Below, one piece after another: positions 17,330-27,372 of a stretch of DNA of 64,000 nt (its first letter is position 1; each line of letters starts with the position of its first letter). Position numbers and translations under genes: made by a program. This stretch comes from Tenacibaculum larymnensis. GTDB taxonomy: Bacteria > Bacteroidota > Bacteroidia > Flavobacteriales > Flavobacteriaceae. The stretch covers positions 62,001 to 126,000 of the forward strand of contig NZ_JAIWJY010000006.1 of assembly GCF_028829235.1 (NCBI RefSeq), read 5' to 3'. The notes beneath the pieces were generated by a model. That model did not search any database and was not told where the DNA came from. It worked only from the letters and a program-made list of their open reading frames with translations.

Positions 17330-18505
17330 ATGAAAGAAGTAGTAATAGTATCGGTTGCAAGAACTCCAATTGGTAGTTTTTTAGGAACATTATCAACTAC
17401 ACCTGCACCAAAATTAGGTGCTGTAGCCATTAAAGGAGCTTTAGATAAAATTAACTTAAAACCAGAAATGGTTGAGGAAGTTTTTATGGGTAATGTAGTT
17501 TCAGCAGGTTTAGGACAAGCACCAGCTCGTCAGGCTGCAATCTTTGCAGGAATTCCTGATACTGTACCTTGTACTACTGTTAACAAAGTTTGTTCATCAG
17601 GAATGAAGTCTATAATGTTAGCTGCACAAACTATTGCTTTAGGTGATGCAGAAATTGTTATAGCTGGAGGTATGGAAAACATGAGTATGATTCCACATTA
17701 TCAACACGCTAGAACAGGTTCTAAATTTGGACCTATTAAAATGGAAGATGGAATGCAAAAGGACGGATTAGTTGATGCTTACGAGCAAGTAGCTATGGGA
17801 GTTTGTGCTGATGAATGTGCTGTTGAATATGAATTCTCAAGAGAAGATCAAGATGCGTTTGCTGTTGAATCATATAACCGTTCTGCTAAAGCTTGGAGTG
17901 AAGGTAAATTTGCTGATGAAGTTGTTCCAGTAGAAATACCTCAACGTCGCGGTGAACCTATTATTTTTTCTGAAGATGAAGAATATAAAAACGTAAAAAT
18001 GGATAAAATTCCTGCTTTACGTCCTGCTTTTACAAAAGAAGGTACAGTAACTGCTGCAAATGCTTCTACTATTAATGATGGTGGTGCTGCATTAGTATTA
18101 ATGTCTGCTGAAAAAGCTGCTGAATTAGGGTTAACTCCATTAGCAAAAATTAAAGGTTATGCTGATGCTGCTCACGAACCAAAATGGTTTACAACTGCTC
18201 CTGCAAAGGCATTACCAAAAGCCCTAGCTAAAGCTGGAGTTTCTATTGATGATGTTGATTATTTCGAATTAAACGAAGCTTTTTCTGTAGTTGGATTAGC
18301 TAACATGAAAATTTTAGGTTTATCAGCTGACAAAGTAAATGTAAATGGTGGTGCGGTTTCGTTAGGACACCCGTTAGGAGTTTCTGGAGCTAGAATTATT
18401 ATTGCCTTAACTTCTATTTTAAAACAAAACAATGCTAAAATTGGTGCTGCTGGAATTTGTAACGGTGGTGGTGGTGCTAGTGCAATGGTTATTGAAAGAG
18501 TTTAA
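17330..18505 (+). CDS. Acetyl-CoA C-acyltransferase (thiolase)
   Basis: 391 aa, full length. Thiolase signatures: NKVCSSGMKS with the nucleophilic Cys near residue 88, NEAFSVV, GGAVSLGHPLGVSGAR with the catalytic His, and GICNGGGGAS with the second Cys. It condenses two acetyl-CoA or cleaves 3-ketoacyl-CoA in the cytoplasm. Its codon use is cleaner and richer in preferred codons than the island genes, suggesting high expression. The NlpC/P60 gene follows 25 bp downstream. Whether it is biosynthetic (AtoB-like) or degradative is not decided by sequence alone. Confidence 0.95.
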   Translation: MKEVVIVSVARTPIGSFLGTLSTTPAPKLGAVAIKGALDKINLKPEMVEEVFMGNVVSAGLGQAPARQAAIFAGIPDTVPCTTVNKVCSSGMKSIMLAAQTIALGDAEIVIAGGMENMSMIPHYQHARTGSKFGPIKMEDGMQKDGLVDAYEQVAMGVCADECAVEYEFSREDQDAFAVESYNRSAKAWSEGKFADEVVPVEIPQRRGEPIIFSEDEEYKNVKMDKIPALRPAFTKEGTVTAANASTINDGGAALVLMSAEKAAELGLTPLAKIKGYADAAHEPKWFTTAPAKALPKALAKAGVSIDDVDYFELNEAFSVVGLANMKILGLSADKVNVNGGAVSLGHPLGVSGARIIIALTSILKQNNAKIGAAGICNGGGGASAMVIERV

Positions 18506-18530
18506 TTGTTTTAAAAGCTCCTATTAGTAG

Positions 18531-19304
18531 ATGTCTTTCGGAATTTGTAATTTGAGTATTGTTCCTCTTCGATTAGAACCTTCTGATGCTTCAGAAATGG
18601 TGAATCAAGTTGTTTTTGGTGAACATTTTGAAGTCTTAGAAAAATCTAAAAAGTGGAGTAGAATCCGTTTAGCTTTTGATAATTATGAGGGATACATCGA
18701 CAATAAACAATACGAAGAAATTTCAGAAGAAACACATACTCTTTTATCTAAAGAGAAAAAGCACTATGCTGGTGAATTAATTGATTTTATTACTGATAAT
18801 AATAGCAACTTAACGACTATTCCTATGGGAGCTCGTCTTCCGTTATTTAAGAATAATAAAATAAACATTAACAACACTTCCTTTTTATATGAGGGCAAAG
18901 TATGTAATAGTAAACTGGCTAAATCTGCAATTGTAGAAACTGCTTTTTTATTCTTAAATGTTCCTTATTTGTGGGGAGGAAAATCACCTTTTGGAATTGA
19001 TTGTTCAGGTTTTACCCAAACTGTATATAAATTATGTGGATATAACTTACTTCGTGACGCTAAACAACAAGCAACTCAAGGAGAAGTATTGAGCTTTATT
19101 GAAGAGAGCGAACCCGGTGATTTAGCTTTTTTTGATAATGAAGAAGGTATAATTACTCATGTAGGGATTATTATGAATGATTACAATATTATACATGCTC
19201 ATGGAAAAGTTCGTATTGACAAGTTAGACCATAGCGGTATTTATAATGTTGACACACAACAACACACCCACAAACTTAGAGTTATAAAACGTTTAGTTGA
19301 TTAA
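18531..19304 (+). CDS. NlpC/P60 family cysteine peptidase with SH3-like N-terminus
   Basis: 257 aa. The N-terminal half has bacterial SH3-type segments. The C-terminal catalytic domain (about 135-257) has GIDCSGFTQTVYKL with the nucleophilic Cys, THVGII with the catalytic His, and HAHGKVRID. Such enzymes cut gamma-D-glutamyl-meso-diaminopimelate bonds in peptidoglycan peptides. No signal peptide is visible, which fits the YkfC-like class that processes recycled muropeptides in the cytoplasm. It probably shares a transcript with the thiolase and ends at a bidirectional terminator. Confidence 0.9.
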   Translation: MSFGICNLSIVPLRLEPSDASEMVNQVVFGEHFEVLEKSKKWSRIRLAFDNYEGYIDNKQYEEISEETHTLLSKEKKHYAGELIDFITDNNSNLTTIPMGARLPLFKNNKININNTSFLYEGKVCNSKLAKSAIVETAFLFLNVPYLWGGKSPFGIDCSGFTQTVYKLCGYNLLRDAKQQATQGEVLSFIEESEPGDLAFFDNEEGIITHVGIIMNDYNIIHAHGKVRIDKLDHSGIYNVDTQQHTHKLRVIKRLVD

Positions 19305-19330
19305 AAACTAATCCTATAACATAAAAAAAA

Positions 19331-19356
19331 CCGAAACTTTAAAGTTTCGGTTTTTT
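19331..19356. terminator. Bidirectional terminator
   Basis: A perfect 20-bp palindrome (CCGAAACTTT/AAAGTTTCGG) is flanked by A8 and T6. It serves the NlpC/P60 gene on plus and the gyrA-TPR unit on minus. Confidence 0.92.
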
Positions 19357-19373
19357 CTTTATTTGAATGTTTT

Positions 19374-20612
19374 TTATTGCATTGATTTATACAGCTCTCT
19401 GTATTCAGAAGCCTTATCACTCATCTCTAAAACTTCATATAAATTCATTAAAGTTTTAACAGTTTGTAAATTTCTATTTAAACTGTCAGCTTTTTCTAAG
19501 AATGGTATAGCTTCTTTATAAACTTCTTTTTGCTTTGCTGCTAACTCATCATACTTTTTAAAGTTTGATAAGTTTTTATTCATTTCTTCAACAATGGCTT
19601 TTTCTTTATTTAAAACCACTACTGCTAAATTCATGTAAGCATCAGCATAATCTGGCTTTAACTCAACTGCTTTAGTGTAATACTTCTTAGCATCATCTAC
19701 TCTTCCTTCATTGAAGTTTACAACACCTAAGTTATAATATAAAGTTGGATTTTCTGGATCTAAAGCCACTGCTTCATTCATCAACTCTCCAAACTTATCC
19801 ATTTTACCCATATCAACATAAAGTTGAGCTTCATTTAAAATTAAATTTAAATCCTTTGGATTAGAAGCACGAGCATCTTTAAAAGCAGCAATAGCCTCGT
19901 CAGTTTTTCCTTGCTCTTTTAATATTAAAGCTACATTTTTAACAATTGTTGCTGATTTTGACTCTGAAGATTTAGTATCTGGTTTCACATAACTTCCTGA
20001 CTTCACCATTAAATCTCTTCTAGCTTTATCATTACCGAAGCTTTCAACTTTTCCTGTTGCCTTATCAGTAGCTACATATTGTTTTTCAACACCTGTATAA
20101 CCTATTTTTTGCAACTCTCTATAATACTCAATTGCTTTATCATAGTCTTTAGCTTGAGTAGCAGAAACTGCTGCATTATAAGCAAAAGAGGTATCTGTAG
20201 GACTTAATACATATGTCAAATAGAAGTCTTCAGCTGCAGCCTTATAATCTTTTTTATTGTTATATAAGTCTACTGCTTTTTTTGAAACTTCTTGAATCAT
20301 TTGATTTAAGATAGGCTTAGCTTCATCTGTATACTTATTTTCTTTCATTGCTATTAAAGCATTCAAAGCTTCTCCTGCCTTTTTGTAATCTTTTTTAGCA
20401 GCTAATGCTTTTCCTTTTAAGAAATAGAATTTAGACTTATATTTATCTTCACCGTTCATCATTAAAGAACCCTCAATAGCGTTAAGGGTAGTTAATGCTG
20501 TAGTAAAATCTTGTTTTTTTATAGCCTTCTCAGCAGCTTTAAGTTCTGATTTTTGAGCAATCGCCCCTAACGACATTAATCCTAAAGAAAGGGCTAAAAT
20601 TTGATTTTTCAT
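19374..20612 (-). CDS. Secreted TPR-repeat protein downstream of gyrA
   Basis: 412 aa. Signal peptide MKNQILALSLGLMSLGAIAQ, then tetratricopeptide repeats, e.g. NPTLYYNLGVVNFNEGRVDDA and a second at PDYADAYMNLAVV. It sits 17 bp after gyrA on the same strand; this gyrA-TPR pairing is, as I recall, common in Flavobacteriaceae. The function is unknown; a periplasmic protein-protein scaffold is likely. Confidence 0.88.
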   Translation of the reverse strand: MKNQILALSLGLMSLGAIAQKSELKAAEKAIKKQDFTTALTTLNAIEGSLMMNGEDKYKSKFYFLKGKALAAKKDYKKAGEALNALIAMKENKYTDEAKPILNQMIQEVSKKAVDLYNNKKDYKAAAEDFYLTYVLSPTDTSFAYNAAVSATQAKDYDKAIEYYRELQKIGYTGVEKQYVATDKATGKVESFGNDKARRDLMVKSGSYVKPDTKSSESKSATIVKNVALILKEQGKTDEAIAAFKDARASNPKDLNLILNEAQLYVDMGKMDKFGELMNEAVALDPENPTLYYNLGVVNFNEGRVDDAKKYYTKAVELKPDYADAYMNLAVVVLNKEKAIVEEMNKNLSNFKKYDELAAKQKEVYKEAIPFLEKADSLNRNLQTVKTLMNLYEVLEMSDKASEYRELYKSMQ

Positions 20613-20629
20613 TTTTAGTTATGATTTAT

Positions 20630-23131
20630 TTATTGTTGTTCTTGACTTTCGTTTGTTTCATTTTCAATTTCCGTGCCATCTTCTTCTTCGTCTTTTTCAT
20701 GCATAACTTTTGCTACTGCAGCAATATCATCATTATCTTTAATATTGATTAACTTAACCCCTTGAGTTGCTCTACCCATAACACGTAAATCTTCTACTGC
20801 CATCCTTATAGTTAACCCAGATTTATTGATAATCATTAAGTCATTAGAGTCATCAACATTCTTGATAGCGACTAAATTACCAGTTTTTTCTGATATATTC
20901 AATGTTTTAACTCCTTTACCTCCACGGTTCGTTATACGGTAATCTTCTAAATTAGAACGTTTTCCATATCCTTTTTCTGAAACTACTAAGATATTACTTT
21001 CCATATCATTTACAGCAACCATACCAATTACCTCATCATTATCATGTGACAATGTAATACCACGAACTCCTGAAGCTGTTCTTCCCATAGGACGTGTTTT
21101 AGCTTCTTCGAAACGAATTGCCTTTCCAGATTTAAGTGCTAACATTACTTGGCTATCTCCAGTAGTTAACTTCGCTTCTAATAACTCATCTCCTTCTTTG
21201 ATAGTAATTGCATTGATACCATTAGCTCTTGGACGAGAATATTGCTCTAGAGGTGTTTTCTTAACCTGACCACGTTTGGTAGCCATAATAACGTAATGAT
21301 TGTTGATGTAATCTTCATCTTTTAAATCACCTGTTACCAAGAATGCTTTTACCTTATCGTCTTGCTCAATATTTATTAAGTTTTGAATAGCTCTACCTTT
21401 CGTATTCTTTCCTCCTTCTGGAACTTCGTACACACGCATCCAGAATACTTTTCCTTTTTGAGTAAAGAACAACATATATTGGTGGTTGGTACCTACAAAT
21501 AAGTGTTCTAAGAAATCTTCATTACGAGTAGTTGCTCCTTTTTGTCCACGCCCTCCTCTATTCTGAACTTTATATTCATCTAAGTTTGTACGCTTCACAT
21601 AACCAGCATGCGAAATAGTTACTACTACTTTAGAGTTAGGAATCATGTCTTCGATTCTCATATCTCCTCCCGCATATTCAATTACTGAACGACGATCGTC
21701 ACCATACTTTTCTTTGATGTGTAATAATTCATCTTTAATAATTTGGTAACGTCTTGGTTCATTAGCTAGAATATCTTTTAAATCTGCAATTGTTTTGATG
21801 ATTTCATCATATTCTGCACGTAATTTATCTTGTTCTAGTCCTGTTAACTGACGTAAACGCATTTCAACAATAGCACGCGCTTGGATTTCTGTTAATTCAA
21901 AACGTTCAATTAACTTCTCACGAGCTTCATCAGCATTAGAAGAACCTCTAATAATAGCAATTACTTCATCAATATTATCCGAAGCAATGATTAATCCTTC
22001 TAAAATATGAGCACGAGCTTCAGCTTTCTTTAATTCAAATTCTGTTCTACGAACAATTACTTCATGTCTATGCTCTACAAAGTAGTGAATTAATTCTTTT
22101 AAATTTAATTGCTCTGGGCGACCATTAACTAAAGCAATATTGTTTACGCTAAAAGAAGTTTGTAACTGTGTATACTTAAATAGCTTATTTAAAACAATGT
22201 TAGGAATTGCGTCACGTTTTAAAACATAAACAATACGCATTCCTTTACGGTCAGATTCATCACGAATACTTGCAATACCTTCTAACTTCTTATCATTAAC
22301 CAAGTCTGCAGTTTTCTTAATCATTTCTGCTTTATTCACTTGGTAAGGAATCTCAGTTACGACGATACACTCACGTCCTTTTACCTCTTCAATAGTAGCT
22401 TTAGCACGCATTACAATACGTCCTCGACCAGTATGAAAAGCATCTCTTACGCCGTCATATCCATAAATAATTCCACCTGTAGGAAAATCAGGCGCTTTGA
22501 TGTGTTGCATTAACTCATCAATCTCAATATCTCTATTATCAATATAGGCAATAGTACCATTAATAACTTCAGTTAAGTTATGCGGCGCCATGTTTGTTGC
22601 CATACCTACTGCAATACCTGATGCTCCATTAACTAATAAGTTAGGAATACGTGTTGGTAATACCGTAGGTTCTTGTAACGTATCATCAAAGTTTAACTTG
22701 TGATCAACAGTATCTTTTTCAATATCAGACAACATTTCTTCTGATATTTTCTGCATACGTACCTCGGTATAACGCATTGCTGCAGGGCTATCACCATCAA
22801 CCGAACCAAAGTTCCCTTGCCCATCAACCATCATATAACGCACACTCCAGTCTTGTGCCATACGTACCATTGAGTCGTATACAGAAGTATCTCCGTGTGG
22901 GTGATACTTACCTAATACTTCCCCTACAACTCTTGCAGATTTTTTATATGCTCCTGTAGATTTAATTCCTAATTCATGCATACCAAACAACACTCTTCTA
23001 TGCACTGGTTTCAAACCATCTCTTACATCTGGTAATGCTCTCGATACTATCACCGACATAGAATAGTCGATGTATGCTGACTTCATTTGCTCTTCAATGT
23101 TGATAGGTATCAACTTTTCGCCATCTGCCAT
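20630..23131 (-). CDS. gyrA: DNA gyrase subunit A
   Basis: 833 aa. The N-terminus contains the breakage-reunion domain with the catalytic Tyr121 in [10 protein letters not shown] and the quinolone-region [17 protein letters not shown]. The C-terminal part has six-bladed pinwheel repeats, including [10 protein letters not shown] (the GyrA box), and ends in an acidic Glu-rich tail. It forms the A2B2 gyrase that introduces negative supercoils. Thr82 and Asp86 occupy the positions equivalent to E. coli 83 and 87. The gene is divergent from clpC across a 308-bp region. Confidence 0.99.
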   Translation of the reverse strand: MADGEKLIPINIEEQMKSAYIDYSMSVIVSRALPDVRDGLKPVHRRVLFGMHELGIKSTGAYKKSARVVGEVLGKYHPHGDTSVYDSMVRMAQDWSVRYMMVDGQGNFGSVDGDSPAAMRYTEVRMQKISEEMLSDIEKDTVDHKLNFDDTLQEPTVLPTRIPNLLVNGASGIAVGMATNMAPHNLTEVINGTIAYIDNRDIEIDELMQHIKAPDFPTGGIIYGYDGVRDAFHTGRGRIVMRAKATIEEVKGRECIVVTEIPYQVNKAEMIKKTADLVNDKKLEGIASIRDESDRKGMRIVYVLKRDAIPNIVLNKLFKYTQLQTSFSVNNIALVNGRPEQLNLKELIHYFVEHRHEVIVRRTEFELKKAEARAHILEGLIIASDNIDEVIAIIRGSSNADEAREKLIERFELTEIQARAIVEMRLRQLTGLEQDKLRAEYDEIIKTIADLKDILANEPRRYQIIKDELLHIKEKYGDDRRSVIEYAGGDMRIEDMIPNSKVVVTISHAGYVKRTNLDEYKVQNRGGRGQKGATTRNEDFLEHLFVGTNHQYMLFFTQKGKVFWMRVYEVPEGGKNTKGRAIQNLINIEQDDKVKAFLVTGDLKDEDYINNHYVIMATKRGQVKKTPLEQYSRPRANGINAITIKEGDELLEAKLTTGDSQVMLALKSGKAIRFEEAKTRPMGRTASGVRGITLSHDNDEVIGMVAVNDMESNILVVSEKGYGKRSNLEDYRITNRGGKGVKTLNISEKTGNLVAIKNVDDSNDLMIINKSGLTIRMAVEDLRVMGRATQGVKLINIKDNDDIAAVAKVMHEKDEEEDGTEIENETNESQEQQ

Positions 23132-23350
23132 ATATTTTCTTTTAAAATATTAGTATTTATTTTCGTCAAAAAAGTGAATTTTACACTCGATAAAACTCAC
23201 TTTTGAAATGCTTTCTAGTTCTCTGCATTTTCTAAAACATTGCAAGATACTATAACCCTCAGTTTTACACAAAAAATATATAGACTGTTTTACGGTTATT
23301 TATTAACAATTTTATAAGGTTATTAAACATTAAAACACCTTATTTTACTC

Positions 23351-23389
23351 GTCAGAATGTCAGTTGAAAACTATTGGCACCTTTTTTGT
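23351..23389 (+). promoter_or_regulatory. Possible sigma-54-like promoter upstream of clpC
   Basis: TTGGCAC-N5-TTGT (TGGCAC at 23375-23380, TTGT at 23386-23389) has the -24/-12 spacing of RpoN promoters with one change in the -12 GC. It is preceded by a GTCAG-N3-GTCAG direct repeat at 23351-23363. A second possible start, TAACTTTA, lies at about 23411-23418. The rest of the 308-bp divergent region 23132-23439 shows no gene. Confidence 0.4.
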
Positions 23390-23439
23390 AATTTTTAAGA
23401 AAAAAACTTACTAACTTTACAGAGATAGAAAATAAATAT

Positions 23440-26001
23440 ATGGACGATAATTTTTCACCACAGGTTAGAGATGTGATTACTTTCAGTAAAGAGGAAGCCT
23501 TACGACTAGGACATGACTTTATTGGAACAGAGCATCTTTTGTTAGGTTTGATTAGGAAAGGTGACGGAAAAGCCATTGAAATATTAACAACTTTTGATGT
23601 TGATTTAGATTTAGTACGTAATAAACTAGAAAAACTAAATCCTACAACCCCATCTTTTTCAAGCCCTCAAAGGAAGAGTTTACATCTTACCAGACAAGCA
23701 GAAAAAGCTATAAAAACAACGTTTTTAGAAGCTAAATTATATCAAAGTAACGCTATAGACACTGCACATTTATTACTGTGTATCTTACGTAACGAGAACG
23801 ATCCTACCACTAAACTACTTCAAAAGTATGATGTAGATTATGAGCAGGCTAAAAACTTGTATAAAGAACTACACGTAGATGACGACACGTTTATTTCACC
23901 AATTGGAGAAACTCCTTCAGATGATGAGTTTGCTGACGAAAAGTCAAATCCTTATGGACAACAATCGCAAAAAGGAAAGCAAGTTAAAAAGTCTAAAACT
24001 CCTGTTTTAGACAACTTTGGACGTGATTTAACAGCCTTAGCAGTTGCAGGAAAATTAGACCCTGTTGTAGGTCGTTTAAAAGAAATTGAACGTGTTTCTC
24101 AGATTTTGAGTAGACGAAAAAAGAACAATCCAATGCTTATTGGTGAGCCAGGTGTTGGTAAATCTGCTATCGCAGAAGGATTAGCTTTACGTATTGTAGA
24201 CAGAAAAGTATCTCGAATTCTATTCGATAAGCGCATTGTTTCTCTTGACTTAGCTAGCTTAGTTGCTGGCACAAAATATAGAGGTCAGTTTGAAGAACGT
24301 ATGAAAGCGTTGATGAATGAACTAGAAAAGAATGATGATATCATTTTATTCATTGATGAAATTCATACAATTGTTGGTGCTGGAGGAGCTACAGGTTCTT
24401 TAGATGCTTCTAACATGTTAAAACCTGCTTTAGCAAGAGGAGAAATTCAATGTATTGGTGCAACTACTTTAGATGAATACAGAACCAACATTGAAAAAGA
24501 CGGTGCATTAGAGCGTCGTTTTCAAAAAGTAATTGTAGATCCTACCACAGTTGAAGAAACTATACAAATTTTACACAATATTAAAGGTAAATATGAATCG
24601 CATCATCATGTTACTTTTACAGATGAAGCTATTGAAGCTTGTGTAAAATTAACCAATCGTTATATGACTGATCGCTTTTTACCAGACAAAGCTATTGATG
24701 CTTTAGATGAAGCTGGATCAAGAATTCATATTACAAATATTGTAGTTCCGCAACAAATTTTAGAATTAGAGGCGAAACTAGAAGAAATTAGAGGACGTAA
24801 AACTAAAGCGGTAAGCGGACAAAAGTATGAAGAGGCTGCAAAGCTTCGTGATGACGAAAAGAATATAGAAACAGCCTTAGAGTCTGCACAACACCAATGG
24901 GAAGAAGACTCTAAACTACATCGTGAAACCGTTACTGAAGATAATGTTGCTGAAGTGGTATCAATGATGACAGGAATTCCTGTAAATCGTGTTGCCGAAG
25001 CAGAAAGTAGCCGTTTAGCAGAATTACCTCAATTAATAAAAGGTAAAGTAATTGGTCAAGATGAAGCCGTTACCAAAGTAGTAAAAGCTATACAACGTAA
25101 CCGTGTTGGGTTAAAAGATCCTAACAAACCAATTGGCTCTTTTATCTTCTTAGGTTCAACTGGTGTTGGTAAAACACAGTTAGCTAAAGTATTAGCACGT
25201 GAATTGTTTGACTCTGACGATTCTTTAATTAGAATTGACATGAGTGAATACATGGAGAAGTTTGCTATTTCTCGTTTAATTGGTGCACCTCCAGGATATG
25301 TTGGTTATGAAGAAGGTGGACAATTAACTGAAAAAGTACGTCGTAAACCTTATTCTGTAATCTTGTTAGATGAGATTGAAAAAGCACATCCTGATGTATT
25401 TAACATGTTATTACAAGTGTTAGATGATGGACACATAACTGATAGTTTAGGTCGTAAAATAGATTTTAGAAACACCATTATTATTATGACTTCAAACATT
25501 GGAGTTCGTAAACTTAAAGATTTTGGTGGTGGTGTTGGTTTTGGAACTGCTTCTAAAAAAGAGCAGGAAGATGCACATGCTAAAAGTATTATTGAAGGTG
25601 CTTTAAAGAAATCGTTTGCTCCTGAATTCTTAAACCGTATTGACGATGTTGTAATCTTTAACTCATTAGAGCGTGAAGACATTCATAAGATTATTGATAT
25701 TGAATTAGACAAATTACTAAGACGTATTGATGATTTAGGTTACAAACTTACGTTAAGTGATAAAGCCAAAGACTATATTGCCGATAAAGGTTTTGATAAA
25801 CAATATGGAGCTCGCCCATTAAAAAGAGCTATTCAGAAATACATTGAAGATGCATTAGCTGAAGAAATTGTAAACTCAAAACTTGATGAAGGTGATGCTA
25901 TCTTTATGGATTTAGATGAGAAAGACAAAAAACTCATCATAAAAATAGAAAAAGGTGAAAAACCCAAAGAGTCTAGAACAGAAATAGACGAAGACAATTA
26001 A
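23440..26001 (+). CDS. clpC: ATP-dependent Clp protease ATP-binding subunit ClpC
   Basis: 853 aa. Two Clp-N repeats (1-150), first AAA+ module with Walker A GEPGVGKSAIAEG and Walker B LFIDEIHT, a middle region carrying a UVR-like motif (YEEAAKLRDDEKNIE) that marks ClpC rather than ClpB, and a second AAA+ module with GSTGVGKTQLAK and LLDEIEKAHPDV. The hexamer unfolds substrates for ClpP. The long coiled M-domain of ClpB is absent. A strong terminator follows. Confidence 0.95.
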   Translation: MDDNFSPQVRDVITFSKEEALRLGHDFIGTEHLLLGLIRKGDGKAIEILTTFDVDLDLVRNKLEKLNPTTPSFSSPQRKSLHLTRQAEKAIKTTFLEAKLYQSNAIDTAHLLLCILRNENDPTTKLLQKYDVDYEQAKNLYKELHVDDDTFISPIGETPSDDEFADEKSNPYGQQSQKGKQVKKSKTPVLDNFGRDLTALAVAGKLDPVVGRLKEIERVSQILSRRKKNNPMLIGEPGVGKSAIAEGLALRIVDRKVSRILFDKRIVSLDLASLVAGTKYRGQFEERMKALMNELEKNDDIILFIDEIHTIVGAGGATGSLDASNMLKPALARGEIQCIGATTLDEYRTNIEKDGALERRFQKVIVDPTTVEETIQILHNIKGKYESHHHVTFTDEAIEACVKLTNRYMTDRFLPDKAIDALDEAGSRIHITNIVVPQQILELEAKLEEIRGRKTKAVSGQKYEEAAKLRDDEKNIETALESAQHQWEEDSKLHRETVTEDNVAEVVSMMTGIPVNRVAEAESSRLAELPQLIKGKVIGQDEAVTKVVKAIQRNRVGLKDPNKPIGSFIFLGSTGVGKTQLAKVLARELFDSDDSLIRIDMSEYMEKFAISRLIGAPPGYVGYEEGGQLTEKVRRKPYSVILLDEIEKAHPDVFNMLLQVLDDGHITDSLGRKIDFRNTIIIMTSNIGVRKLKDFGGGVGFGTASKKEQEDAHAKSIIEGALKKSFAPEFLNRIDDVVIFNSLEREDIHKIIDIELDKLLRRIDDLGYKLTLSDKAKDYIADKGFDKQYGARPLKRAIQKYIEDALAEEIVNSKLDEGDAIFMDLDEKDKKLIIKIEKGEKPKESRTEIDEDN

Positions 26002-26008
26002 AAAATAA

Positions 26009-26042
26009 AAATCCCAAGTGTTACTTACTTGGGATTTTTTTT
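26009..26042 (+). terminator. clpC terminator
   Basis: ATCCCAAGT (26011-26019) pairs with ACTTGGGAT (26027-26035) and is followed by T8. The same ATCCCAAG stem recurs at 27230 and 40754. Confidence 0.9.
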
Positions 26043-26145
26043 ACCCTCATAATTTTACCCCTGCTCATAAACTAGTTTCATTTATCCCTAATAATTGAAC
26101 TTAATAAAACTAAAAAGATTAATTATTAACTACAACAACTAAACT

Positions 26146-27183
26146 ATGAACTCAACAAATGAAAACCAAATTACCCCTTCAAGAATCATGGAAGTAGGCA
26201 TGGGTTTTTGGGCTTCAAAAACCTTACTTACTGCAGTTAAAATGGGGTTATTCACGCATTTAGCTAATGAAGGATTAACAGGAAAAGAAATTCAAGACAA
26301 ACTCAAACTTCATGATAGATCTCTTTTCGACTTTCTTGACACATTAGTTGCTTTAGGTTTCTTAGAGCGTTCTGGATTAAAAGAAAGTGCTATATATAGT
26401 AATTCTGAAGACACCAACTTATTCTTAGATAAAAACAAACCAAGTTATATGGGAGGCATATTGGAAATGTCTAACAACAGATTGTACCCTTTTTGGAACA
26501 ATTTAGAAGAAGCTTTAATAACTGGAAAACCACAAAACGAGACAAAAAATGGTGGCAAGCCAATATTTGAAGCTATTTATGCAGATGAAAATAAGCTTCG
26601 AGAATTTATACACGGAATGTCAGGTGTTCAGGCTGGAAACTTCATAAAATTAGCTCGTGATATTGATTTTTCTAAATACAATACGCTATGTGATGTTGGT
26701 GGCTCTGGAGCAAACCTATCAATACAAATAGCTAAAAATAATCCACACATAAAATGTATTTCTTTTGACCTTCCTGCTGTTGAACCAATAGCTAAAGAAA
26801 ATGTAACTCGTTTTGGTTTAAACGACAGAATAGAAATTCACTCAGGTGATTTCTTTACTAATGAATTACCAAAAGCAGACGTTATTACTATGGGAAACAT
26901 TCTTCATGATTGGGGTACAAAAGATAAGTTAACACTTATAAAAAAAGCCTATAACGCCCTACCTAAAGAAGGATCTTTAATTATTATTGAAAATATAATT
27001 GATAATGAAAGAAATAAAAATGCTTTTGGTTTAATGATGTCGCTAAACATGATTATTGAAACTGATGAAGGTTACGATTTTACCCTTTCTGATTTTAATA
27101 ACTGGGCAAAAGAAGCAGGTTTTAGTAATACTAGATTGATGCATTTAACTGGTCCTGCAAGTGCCATTATTGCTGTTAAATAA
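26146..27183 (+). CDS. Class I SAM-dependent O-methyltransferase (ASMT/hydroxyneurosporene type)
   Basis: 345 aa. An N-terminal winged-helix dimerisation domain (about 10-110) precedes a C-terminal Rossmann fold with DVGGSGANLSIQIAK (SAM-binding GxGxG variant), an acidic loop after FDLPAVEPIA, and GDFF at the adenine pocket. ILHDW carries the catalytic-base His of plant-type and bacterial O-methyltransferases. It is monocistronic with its own terminator. The acceptor is unknown; small hydroxylated aromatic compounds are usual for the family. Confidence 0.88.
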   Translation: MNSTNENQITPSRIMEVGMGFWASKTLLTAVKMGLFTHLANEGLTGKEIQDKLKLHDRSLFDFLDTLVALGFLERSGLKESAIYSNSEDTNLFLDKNKPSYMGGILEMSNNRLYPFWNNLEEALITGKPQNETKNGGKPIFEAIYADENKLREFIHGMSGVQAGNFIKLARDIDFSKYNTLCDVGGSGANLSIQIAKNNPHIKCISFDLPAVEPIAKENVTRFGLNDRIEIHSGDFFTNELPKADVITMGNILHDWGTKDKLTLIKKAYNALPKEGSLIIIENIIDNERNKNAFGLMMSLNMIIETDEGYDFTLSDFNNWAKEAGFSNTRLMHLTGPASAIIAVK

Positions 27184-27229
27184 TTCTAAAAACTCTCGTA
27201 TGAAATAAACAAAGGCCATGAAATAAAAG

Positions 27230-27259
27230 TTCCAAGTAAATAACACTTGGGATTTTTTC
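27230..27259 (+). terminator. Methyltransferase terminator
   Basis: TTCCAAGT and ACTTGGGA pair with one G-U around a 7-nt loop, followed by TTTTTT. Confidence 0.8.
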
Positions 27260-27372
27260 ATACTATACCTATCATTATATAAAGAGTAATAAATTTCCCC
27301 TCTTCTTTCTAGTATTAAAATTTGTACTTTTAACTGATAATTAAAACACATTATTACCAACAAGCTATAATT

